This document shows positions 11,571-22,900 of a stretch of 64,000 bases of DNA, one piece after another; position 1 is the stretch's first letter, and each line of letters opens with the position of its first letter. The notes under the pieces are model-generated. The model searched no databases. It was not told where the DNA came from and saw only the letters and a list, made by a program, of their open reading frames with translations. Source of the DNA: Aphidius gifuensis (taxonomy: Eukaryota; Arthropoda; Insecta; Hymenoptera; Braconidae); contig NC_057788.1 of assembly GCF_014905175.1 (NCBI RefSeq), positions 6,014,001-6,078,000 of the forward strand. The letters are read 5' to 3'. A program made the translations under genes and the position numbers.

Positions 11571-13236
11571 TCATATATAGAGCTTACGAATTATCAAATT
11601 TTTGTTTTGTTGTTTTTCTTTTCCACGATAATCGACTGTTAAATATTCATATTCAATTCGTGTGTTAGGCATACCATCTTCACATAATATCATTACTTTC
11701 AATTTTTGTTTACGATTTCTTGATATTTCTTCTGCTTTCTTGATAAATTCAGAAGTTACACCTGTGTTTTTAACGCTAATATATATCAACTCTGGTGAAT
11801 TTTCAAGAACTTTCATGGCTGATTCATCTGTAATTTTATTGCTGAATGGTAAGTTCAATAATACCATATTTTTGAGCAATTTAATTGAAGAGTCAGTGAC
11901 CTTATTAAACCCGCAACAATTAAGACCTCTTAAATAATTCATCTTTGAAATTGCTACTATACCAGCATCGGTTATCCAAGTACTAACCATTTGTAGTGAT
12001 TCTAATCTCTTCATGACATTGGCAACATTATATAAAAAATCATCAGTAACTCGGAAATTTCTAATATCTAATCTCTTGACCCGCTCATATATTTCTATGG
12101 AAGTAAATTTATTTTTACGATATTTATAGTCGTCAGAAGTGGTATTTATTTTAGGATTTGTCGAAGTCAAGACGAATAAATCTTTGGGACAATTTATACC
12201 AGCACGATGAAACGTTTTCAAGGCCTTCAGTTGAGAAACCACCTGCAAAACAATTAATTCATAAGTACCTTTATGTAAAGTATAAAAAAAAATATTTTTT
12301 TTTTTAATAAAGTTTAACTTACACTAGTGATTTCATCTGGAAAATTAGTATTGTCCCTCATGCATTCAGACCAATTTGACAAATTCAGTTCAGTCAATGT
12401 ATCAGCAACATTTAACAATGACTTGATCAAAGTAACAGGTATAATAGATGTATCTTGCTTTTTAAAACATTGAAATATAATTTTCAATACTTTTAGTTTG
12501 GAAAGATGTGTAAATGCATTATCTAATATTGCATCGTCAATAAATTCAATTCTTATTCGAAGTTTTACGAGATTTGGACAAGATTCATTGACAACTGGTA
12601 CTATGTTACAATGGCCATATGCTGTCAAGTCTAATTCTGTTAAATAACGACCACATTTATTAAGAAGCGATTTTAAAAAACTAAATTGTCGATCGGTTGT
12701 TGGATAATTTTTCGTTAATAAATTAGGATACTCATCATATCTCCAATAAGTTAGTTCAAGTTTTTTGACATTAAACCAAGAGTAATAATCAAGGACTCTT
12801 TTCCATTGTTTGCATACTAAAAAAATTAAATTAATTGTCGTTATTAAATAATTTATCTTATACATATATGTTAATGATCATTATCATACCCAATGCAATT
12901 TTCGGTCTTTCACATGCTGGAAGATACATGAATATTTCAGCCAGGCAATCATCATTAACACGTTCCATTGTCAGTTCATCTTTGACGTATGAATGATCAT
13001 CATGATGACCGTATAGCTGAAGAGCATTATCAACATTTATATTTAATATTCTTATTATACTGTTGTTAATTATTTAAACGGAGTTATTTTGGACTAACCT
13101 TATTTTCTATTTCGCTGCAACGTGGTAAAATTTGTCTTATACATGGAGATCTACTCCATGGTATTTGCATAACTTCATATTGTTTCACCAAGTTTATTTT
13201 CAACTCTGATTTACGTAATCTTTCGATCTGAGACAT
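11571..13236 (-). CDS. F-box/LRR protein, paralogue B (extended C-terminus)
   Basis: Four exons: 13236-13099, 13016-12890, 12816-12323, 12242-11571; 476 residues. Architecture is identical to paralogue A: F-box from exon 2 into exon 3 (LTMERVNDDCLAEIFMYLPA, IALVCKQWKRVL), then LRR repeats (VTDDFLYNVANVMKRLESL, WITDAGIVAISKM). Exon 3 has one extra codon relative to A (KKQDTSIIPVT against KTNGTSIPVT). The stop that ends A and C after NKN is changed from TAG to TTG here, so the protein continues eight residues (LIIRKLYI). Introns and flanks are nearly identical to A, so duplication is recent or homogenised. Likely an SCF substrate adaptor, by family. Confidence 0.85.
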
Positions 13237-14437
13237 ATTTGGTAAAATGTGGTATGCACAATCAACAAATATGGGTTTAATAATTTTATATTTTTATGTA
13301 TTAGGTATAATATATGTTATATATTATATTAAAAAAGATCCAGCTTTTTAAATTCGGTTACACGCGTGGTTAGACACTACACTTCCATGACAATATTAGT
13401 TTCTATTAGGAGCATAGAATGTGAAGAAAGGTAATCAGCCTATTCAGGTATTTGGCTGAAATACTTCTCGCATCGTAGTACAGTCTTCATCATATTCCTA
13501 ATTTCAAAAATATCTAAAATTGGTGACGGAGTAATTTTATTATATATAAATTTAAGAAATGCTTGAGAGTGATAGTAGTTTGTTATTTAATAAATAGTTT
13601 TTATTTTTTTTTTTTTTATTTATATAATATATCATTCAGTTTTTTTTTTTCTTTTAAAAGTGTTATATTAAATTTTTGTGCCAAGAGTAAAATAGTATTA
13701 ACAGTGTTGTTTAAGAAAAAAAAAAAAATGTATTAGTGTTAATTTATCTGGATATCTTCATTGAGGCTACTGTTTCTTGCTGTTCTGGTTGATAAGCTGC
13801 AATTTTGCTGCTTCAGAGATAAGCGGCATCATCATTAAAGTACACTTAAGGATTTATCATTGTTATGAATTGACATAGTGCAACAACCGCACTGTGAGAT
13901 AATTAATTTATTTTTCTGAAAAAAATATAAAGCACCCTGTATTTTTCTCCGCTAAATTGTTGAAAATTGTTTAGTTGATTTTCCAGTAAATTTTCAAGAC
14001 AATTATTTTTTCATTTTAGTTGGTAGAAAAAAAATAAGATTGATATCCTAAAAATAACATAGTACTTTAATTTTCGAATTTTAAAATTTATTTCTTTGAA
14101 AAAAAATATAGCTCTTAAAATTTTATAAATTGTTTCAAATTATCAATTAAATCTGCCAGTCAATTTTCAAGACAATCTTTCTTCCCGTTCGATTGCTGAA
14201 AAAAAAATAAAATTGCAAAATGACATAATGCAAGTATTGTACTGTGGAACAATTGATTTATTAATTTATAAAAAAATATTATTATTTAATTCGTTGTCAA
14301 TCGTACATTGTTAAACAATATTACACACGCCAAAAGTACGTTATTAAAAAAAAAAAAAACAATATAAAACATGACTGTCGTAGTAATACGTATTAAACTC
14401 TGGATCCTTCATTTAATTTTTCATTAATTTTTGGTTT
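13237..14437. repeat. Duplicated copy of the A-CCDC93 intergenic segment
   Basis: This segment repeats about 6091-7293 almost base for base, including the palindromic element (13409-13479) and the stretch CAATCTTTCTTCCCGTTCGA. It lies between F-box genes B and C, with no gene of its own. It should contain the promoter of gene B next to 13236. Confidence 0.85.
13409..13479. repeat. Short palindromic dispersed element (copy 2)
   Basis: Copy of the element at 6255-6325, carried along with the segmental duplication. Confidence 0.6.
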
Positions 14438-14488
14438 TTATGTGGCACGTAGTTGAACAAGAAGTGCCTCATTTTTACGACATTCAAT
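14438..14488 (-). pseudogene. CCDC93 last-exon fragment
   Basis: These 51 bases match the 3' end of CCDC93 exon 10 (7294-7344), including the stop and the codons for KNEALLxQLRAT, with one visible substitution (GCT to GTT). The match ends abruptly within CATTCAAT, after which sequence from the 3' side of an F-box unit begins. It is a by-product of the duplication breakpoint and not a gene. Confidence 0.85.
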
Positions 14489-14786
14489 AAAATATGTTGT
14501 TTTTTTTTATAATAATTGTTTATTTAGTATTAGATAGAATACTAATTCGATATAATTTCTAGCTTTGCTAGAAATTAATTTAAAATAATTGTGTCACGGT
14601 TGATAAAAATATGGAGCTTTGCTAGAAATTAATTTAAAATAATTGTGTCACGGTTGATAAAAATATGTTGTTAACAACTCAATATGTTGTTTTTTTTTCA
14701 TTATTATTGTTATATTGTTAAAATGTTTGATGAATCTAGTATTATATAGAAAATATTATTGGTCATATATATAGCTTACGAATTAT
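14489..14786. repeat. Tandem-duplication junction upstream of F-box gene C stop
   Basis: It starts with AAAATATGTTGTTTTTTTTA, which is the same as 11349 onward near gene B, so this is the join between units B and C. Inside, an about 50-bp piece ending GTGTCACGGTTGATAAAAAT occurs twice in a row (about 14560-14610 and 14613-14665), a small local duplication absent at B. Confidence 0.7.
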
Positions 14787-16678
14787 CTAATTTTTGTTTT
14801 GCTGTTTTGCTTTTTTAGAATAATCGACTGTTAAATTTTCATATTCAATTCGTGTGTTAGGCATATCATCTTCACATGACATCATTACTTCCAATTTGTG
14901 TTTACGATTTCTTGATATTTCTTTTGCTTTCTTGATAAATTCAGAAGATACACTTGTGTTTTTAACGTTAATATATATCAACTCTGGTGAATTTTCAAGA
15001 ACTTTAATGGCTGATTCATCTGTAATTTTATTGCTGAATGGTAAGTTCAATAATACCATATTTTTGAGCAATTTAATTGAAGAGTCAGTGACCTCATTAA
15101 ACCCGCAACAATCAAGACATCTTAAATAATTCATCTTTGAAATTGCTACTATACCAGCATCGGTTACCCAAGTACTAATCAATCGTAGTGAATCTAATCC
15201 CTTCATGACATTGGCAACATTATATAAAAAATCATCAGTAACTCGGAAATTTGTAATATCTAAGATCTTGACCCACTTATACATTTCTGTGGAAGTAAAT
15301 TTATTTTTACGATATTTATAGTCGTCAAAAGTGGCATTTATTTTAGGATTTGTTAAAGTCAAGCCGATTAAATTTTTGGGCCAATTTATACCAGCACGAT
15401 GGAACGTTTTCAAGGCCTTCAGTTGAGAAACCACCTGCAAAACAATTAATTCATAAGTACCTTTATGTAAAGTATAAAAAAAAAAATTTTTTTTTTTTTA
15501 ATAAAGTTTAACTTACACTAGTGATTTCATCTGGAAAATTAGTATTGTCCCTCATGCATCCAGACCAATTTGACAAATTCAGTTCAGTCAATGTATCAGC
15601 AACATTTAACAATGACTTGATCAAAGTAACAGGTATAATAGATGTATCCTGCGTTTTAAAACATTGAAATATAATTTTCAATACTTTTAGTTTTACAAGA
15701 CGAGAAAATGCATTATCTAATATTGCATCGTCAATATATTCAATTCTTATTCGAAGTTTGACGAGATTTGGACAAGATTCATTGACAACTGGTACTATGT
15801 TACAATGGCCATATGCTGTCAAGTCTAATTCTGTTAAATAACGACCACATTTTTTAAGAAGCGACTTTAAAAAACTAAATTGTCGATCGGTTGTTGGATA
15901 ATTTTTCGTTAATAAATTAGGATATTCGTCATATCTCCAATAAGTTAGTTCAAGTTTTTTGACATTAAACCAAGAGTAATAATCAAGGACTCTTTTCCAT
16001 TGTTTGCATACTAAAAAAAATAAATTAATTGTCGTTATTAAATAATTTATCTTATACATATATGCTAATGATCATTATCATACCCAATGCAATTTTTGGT
16101 CTTTCACATGCTGGAAGATACATGAATATTTCAGCCAGGCAATCATCATTAACACGTTCCATTGTCAGTTCATCTTTGACGTATGAATGATTATTATGAT
16201 GACCGTATAGCTATAAAACAAAAAATTAACATATTATTTATTTAAACTGAACGCGGCTCCTGGAACCTATTCTGTTAATTTAAATATAATATAAATAAGT
16301 GTGATATATTAGGCTAATTATTTTATATAGCTGGGTAAGTTTCGGCTACAGTTTGTGTCCGTTGGACTAGCTTGGCCAACCACTTAATCTACTCCATATT
16401 CATATTTAAATCTACTCTATTATCACATTTTCAATAATTCAAGTTATCAGTTTATCAAATTATTGTTATTATTATAGGTTAATTGAATATTTAATCTGAA
16501 AAGAATGGTGGGGTATATACAGCAGTTATTTTAGGCTAACCTTATTTTCTATTTCACTGCAATGTGTTGAAATTTGTCTTCTAAATGGAGATTTACTCCA
16601 TGGTATCTGTATAACTTTATATTTTTTTACCAAGTTTTTTTCCAACTCTGATTCGCGTAATCTTTTGAAGTGAGTCAT
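14787..16678 (-). CDS. F-box/LRR protein, paralogue C
   Basis: Four exons: 16678-16541, 16210-16084, 16010-15517, 15434-14787; 468 residues. F-box and LRR layout is the same as A and B, and it ends at NKN like A. Exons 2-4 are close to B, but exon 1 is clearly more diverged (MTHFKRLRESELEKNLVKK against MSQIERLRKSELKINLVKQ). Intron 1 is 330 bp instead of about 82 bp, and the upstream flank only weakly matches A and B. This mosaic pattern suggests gene conversion or unequal exchange with a boundary near intron 1. Likely SCF substrate adaptor, by family. Confidence 0.85.
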
Positions 16679-19600
16679 AATTGATAAAATGAGCTATATA
16701 TGCACAATAACCAAGTTTTGGTTTAATATATTACTTTTCTATTTTCATTAAAAAAGATCTGCAGCTCTTGAAATTTTTAATTAGATGAATTAATTCGCAG
16801 TCAGTTATACACGTGGTTAGACGCTATACGGAGTTGGAAAATACTATAGTATTTATAAAGTGCTCTTTGGCCACTGGTATAGTTTTTGGCCAGAAACGAC
16901 TGAATTTTTCAGTGATAACTAATATAAGAATAATAATCTATTCACATGTTTTTATGTAAATTTTTGTATGTATAAGTATATGAGTTGTGGGAAAAATAAT
17001 TTTTAATTTACAAAAAAGTATGATAAAATTAAACACAAATGTTGAAGGAAAATTAAATAAAAAAATTTCTAGCTGCATAAATAATAATAATAATAATAAT
17101 AAATATAACGTACATTGCCTCCGAGGTTCACAATCAACCGTTTGGCTGTAATTTAGATTACAATCCTTGGTGGAAATATTTCTCCGGAATTCCTCCGGAT
17201 TATACTTACCGTAAATTTTTCCGTAAACTGTATAAATGTCCCCGTAAATTCCCCCGTATTCGGTGCCATTAGCGTTACCGTAGAATTTAATTTATCAATA
17301 CCAATTGGATATACAAGTAATGAAAATATTGATTAATAATTAATAATTAATGATTATATAAACTAATAAAAAATTATTAAGGTCTTGGATATATAGCTGC
17401 TGTTTTTTATATTGTTGATCCTTCTTTAACTTATTGCTATGAAAAATTATTAGATTCAGATTATTCAATGCCTGAAACAAGATTATAATTGATGTTCAAA
17501 AAACAAAAATAAATTTAAAAAAAGACTAAAATTTGAAGTACTTCTTGTTGACACTTGATTAATTCTCTTATTTTATTTTTAATTTAATAAATTCAATAGT
17601 TAATTTAAAAACAAATAATAACTCTAAAATAAAAAAAAGAATAATAGAATATAAAAAAAAATCAAGCAGGTTTTATTTACTTGTAATAAATTCATATTAA
17701 AAAAAAAAAAAGGTATGGTTTATAGTAAAAAAAAAGTAGAAAACAATAAATTCCTGAAGATATTAATTTGTTTTTTATTCTGCAGGACAACGATTCATAC
17801 AGAAAGAATAAAGTCATAGCATCAAAAATAATTAGCGACGTTATTTGATCAATTGTATAAATCTATTACATAATTATTATTTTATTGATTTTTTTAATTT
17901 TTTTAAATATACTGAATCTCAAAAATTGATTAACATTTTATTATTATTATTCAATTTCATTTTTTAAATATTTTTCTTTTTTTTATTTCTAAATATTAAT
18001 TATTTAATTAATTCAATTCAGCAACAATTTATTAATAGCAGTCAAAGTGTGTGATTTAATGTACATAAAAATAATTCAAAATTTACAAAATCAGAAAAAA
18101 ATAGAAATTAATTAAACGACAATTTATTCTTTCACAATTACTCGCACATTTGCAAACATACTTTCACAATTCAATCGTATTGCCTGCATTTTTCATGATT
18201 TTATTTTTTTAAATAATAAAAATTATAATTAAAAAAAATCTATTTTTTCATTTTTAATTACTCGAGTAAATTATTATTGCAGCACAAACGCAGTGCTTCA
18301 GGTTTTTTTTATTTTTTTTTATTAATTATTATTTTTTCATTATTGAATAATACCTAGATTTTAGAAAACTAAAATGACGATGTCACATACTGCTTTTATT
18401 TTATCACTACATCGTTTTTTTTTATATTTTTTTTCGTATTATTTTATTTCTATATGAAATTATTTTTATTCTCTTTAAATTTATATTTTAATTAGGCTCA
18501 GCCTTTTACACTGCTATGATAGCTCAATTCGGATTAATAATATCTATTGTAGATTAATTTTTTTTATACATTTTTAAATTTCATGCAAAGATATTCTTTT
18601 TTTATTTTTTTTTAATTATGTAACAAGAATATGTACCAACAAGACATCAATGTCTAATTATTATTTATTATTATTTTTTTATTATATAATCAATATTGAA
18701 TAAAAATTTCAATAAACAAATTTTTATCAAGTTGTTTACAGTTGTGTTTGAAGAATAACTACAAATGGTTTATTAATTAATTTTTTTTTGTAATAATTTT
18801 GATCTTAAACTGAGCCTATTCAACAGTTTAATTAGTTGAACCCTTAGTCTATTCTCCTTGGAGACAATACTGGCAAGTAGACGCAGATGCTTAATGAGCA
18901 TCAATAAACGTCAACAAACTAGGAACAAAATACAAATTACAAAAAAAACGAGAAAAAAAAAAAAAGAAAGTAAAAGTAAAAAATAAAAATAAGAAAGTTT
19001 TTTAATTGACAAAAAGAAAAAAAAAATGAAATACCGAGCCTAAAGGCACAGTTACGAGCTAGATGAGCTAATTGATAAGCTAGATGATTATTGATAGCTA
19101 AAAAAATTGTCTCGCTCCTATCTCGCTTTGACACCGTTCTGGTGATACAATGATGATGTTAATTTAATCGCGATTTCATCCCGAGGCCCGCATAGCAAAA
19201 CAAGATTACAAGTCTCGTTTAATTTAACTCTTTCTCAAATTATTTGATATTGTTATCACAACAACAATAATACTAATAAAAATAAACACAAAAAATTATT
19301 ATTATTATAATTACAATAATTGATTTCATCTCATTCATAACTGAGCTTGATTTTATTATTAAGATGATATGAGAAAGAGTGATGTGACAATGGAAGAAAG
19401 CTCATCCGTTTGAGAAAAAAGAAAAAAAAAAAAAAAAAAATCTAGCTAAATCACACATGTATATTGAAAATATAATCACTCTAATATCCGTTGTAGATTA
19501 ATATATCGACTCTCACTAATTATTTCCGTAATTTATATTTTTTTTTTTAAATTAATTAACTTATTTATTGTTAATAAATATTATATTCGGCATTGATTTT

Positions 19601-19927
19601 AATGTCACCGTTGATCTAAATAATTATTAAGCAAAATATTATTATGTACAGAAAAAAATTGTGACTATTGAGCCGATAGAATTTGATGACTCTAAATACG
19701 GTATTAAAGGATTGATTTAAAAATATTTATCTTGTTTAATCGTTGACTATTAGTCGTGTTAATTATTCGCATGATTTATCTATTATTTTTTTCTTCTTTA
19801 ATTGATATAAACTTTTTTGATGAGAATGTTGTATGTTGTGTGTTGATGTTGATGTTTGCTGCAGACACTTGGGCGCATTTTGCGACTATTTTTATTGAGA
19901 CGCAGTCGTCAGACTATCGTCTCATTT
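16679..19927. other. Gene-poor region between F-box gene C and the SLC36 gene
   Basis: The first about 150 bp is the diverged promoter flank of gene C. Around 17105-17280 is a higher-GC stretch with repeated CCGTAAAT-like words, probably repeat-derived. A coding-like fragment lies at 17382-17488 (separate entry). From about 17500 to 19927 the sequence is AT-rich, and the part nearest 19927 is probably the 3' UTR of the SLC36 gene. No other gene could be supported. Confidence 0.5.
17382..17488 (+). other. Orphan coding-like fragment, possible terminal exon remnant
   Basis: Behind an acceptor-like TTATTAAG, a 35-codon open frame reads GLGYIAAVFYIVDPSLTYC and continues EKLLDSDYSMPETRL to a TAA. 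Its composition looks like protein rather than AT-rich noise. A second short open stretch, EFNLSIPIGYTSNENID, lies at about 17284-17336 and also ends in a stop. I do not recognise the family. It may be the remains of a gene 3' end. Confidence 0.3.
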
Positions 19928-22900
19928 TTATGGGGAATATTCTTTTCTTATTTCTGCAATGCTTACGTAACTACCAGTTACAAAGCCAACAATACCAAAT
20001 AATATTATTAATATATTTTTCCATAGTATCCAATTAAAACGACCAAGACCATTTTCTTTTTCCCATACTGTAACTAATTCAATAACTGATGGAAACATAA
20101 GACCAAGTGTTGATAAACATACAGCACCAATTAAATTTATTATTGGTCCTAATTTTGGAAAAGCAATTGCTACTGCAGCTATTGCAAGTACCAATAATAT
20201 TCTTACAATATATTCAGCTGTTAATTTACGTGCACCAAAACGATGTTTTATATTTTTCCAAATAATTTCCATTGGTACGTAAAATTGTAAACCATAAGTA
20301 AAAAATATTGCAATAGCAATCATTATTTGTACAGCTTGAGCTTCAGCAGTATCACCAAGATTTAATGATATTGAATCTTGAACTTTATCACCATAAGCAG
20401 CATATCCAAAAAATCCAACAACACTGTAAAGTGTTACAACACAAAACATACCAATATTTAAAACACTTGGACAACCAATAAAATGAGTTGGAGTTTTCAT
20501 GTTATTTTCCAATGGCATAACCTATTAAAAGAAAAATAATAAATTTAATTTATTAACCATATATAATTTTTAATAATATTAAAAGTAATTTTACAATACT
20601 TACAACACCAATGCCTTCAAGAGCAAAAATTGCAGTTCCAAAAAATGTTGGTAGACTAGTTATACCAGCAAAACTTTTGATGTTAGATGTTTCCCAAGAT
20701 GGTTTTGAAAATATAACATAAAATGTTATTACAAGAGCAACAAAAATAAGAAAATTAGCAAGCATTGAAAATGGAGCAAGATATTTAAGATTTCTCACAA
20801 GTGAAAGAACAAGTAGAAATGGAATTAATGCAGCCATGTAATATCTTAATTCCAAATTTGTATCAGTATTAATATCAATAACTTTTTTTAAATTTCCTCC
20901 AACAAATACCATATATACACAACAACATCCAAGTAAATCAAGTACTAAAAATAGATTGATAATAGCCCTGTAAATAAACAAAAAAATAAATTAATAAATT
21001 ATTAAAATAAAGAGCTAAATGAAAAATAAAAATATCTTACTTAGCAAGTCTTGCATATTTTCTGCTGCCTTCTGGACCAGCAAGAAATGCAGTTTCAGCA
21101 ACATCAGCAAATCCTAAACTTGGTGTTTGTGTTCTTCGACAAAGTTCATGTGCACATTTAACAAGTATATGAACACAATATGTGCATACAGCACCAATGA
21201 AAAATGTTGCAAATAAACCAAACCAAAGTCCAGAACTTTTAAAAGCAAATGGCATAGCAAGTATACCAGAACCAAGACTTCCTTTGAGTAAATGAATAAG
21301 AGTATCAAGATCAGATGTTGGTTTTGCCAATTTACGATGTTCAAATGGATTATATAATGCAGCCTCTTCATCCATATGTTTTTCCACAAGTGGCAGTGTT
21401 GAACCACCAGTAACAGTGACTGGTACATCATTTCTCTCGCATTTGTATCTGGAACATAATTATTATTAGACAATGCACAATAAAAAAATTTTAATAGCTC
21501 CATTCAAAATAAAATAAAATAAATTATAAACATCAATTAACAACATACATATTTACATACGTGTTTATTCTTGTATTTTTATTTTATTTTTATTTTATTT
21601 TTCTCTTGAGCTAATTCACTTTGATATTTTTTTTTTAAATATTTTAATCCTTATGATTACTCAATTATTCCAGTCTCAATTAAAAATCCGAATAATTTAT
21701 TTATCTAATTTTTTTTTTTCATCTCTTAATCCAGATTAATTTTTAAATACAATTTAGCTAATTTATTCGAGTTTTAATTGAAATTGGATCAAGATAACTT
21801 ATTCTAGTTTGTGTGTACATTATTTTTAGATACAATGTGTTATTGTTTGTGTATATTATTTTTAGCCAGTTGATTAAAATCACTGTTTTTTTAAATTTAT
21901 TTTCTTGTATGTAATTATTTTGTTTTTGTAATAAAGTGTGTTATTATGTGATTTAGCAATTATTGTAATTTTATGATTGATAAAACTATCGGTTATATTA
22001 GTGTTGAGTTATTTTTGGTGATTGATGATTGAAAGAGGGGAACACTGTATAGGTATTTTACAAAAGTAAACCTGTTTGAACATTTGAATTTTTACGTTAA
22101 TATTACTCCACCAATTCGCAATATAACATTTACATTAAATTATTTTTTTTTTACGAAATTATTTGGAACTTTATCGGTTATTCAAATTGCCTTGAATATA
22201 AATATTTATTAGGCTTTTTTTTCGTTGAAAAAATTTACTCAAAGTTATTTGAAATTATGATTTCTTATTCAAATATTTTATTGGAAATTAATTTTCAAGG
22301 TAGTACTGAGTAGCATTGATGAGAAAAAAAAAAAAATGAATAAAAATTATTAGTATAAATCATTTAAAAAGAAAATTTTATTTTATTGAAATAAATTGTT
22401 AATTGAATTTTAATTAAACCGTTAGTTCCAAATTATCTTGCAAAAAAAAAATATATATTTCTGTAAATAAATAATTTGTTTTTGAAAATAATAACCGGTA
22501 ATGAAAAATAAATAAAAAAATAATAATGAAAATAATTTCCTCCACGTGTTGATGAAATAAGAAAGTGCATTTCTGGGTCTCATTCAAGATCAATGTCCCC
22601 CTCTTTCTTATGAAACCAGCACCAGCAATAAAAAAAAAAATAATTAAAAAAAAATATATCACATAATAGCAATGACAAATAATATCTATACATTATAAAA
22701 ACAAAAACAAAGTTCAGTATCACGCTGTGAGTTCCGAAATGAATTAATTTATCAATTAAAGTGTCTTTCAACCTTTGTTATCTCAATAAATGATTAAAAC
22801 ATAAAATTCAAATATAAAACACTGACAATTAACACTACTCAATGCCACGAACAATAATAATTTTAATAAACAATTAAAAACAAAGAAAAAAACTACAAAA

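Noticed and set aside
18937..19134. 65-codon open frame starting MSKRDRSETIFL
   Set aside because: It ends in poly-Phe from an A-rich tract and lies in the probable 3' UTR region of SLC36.
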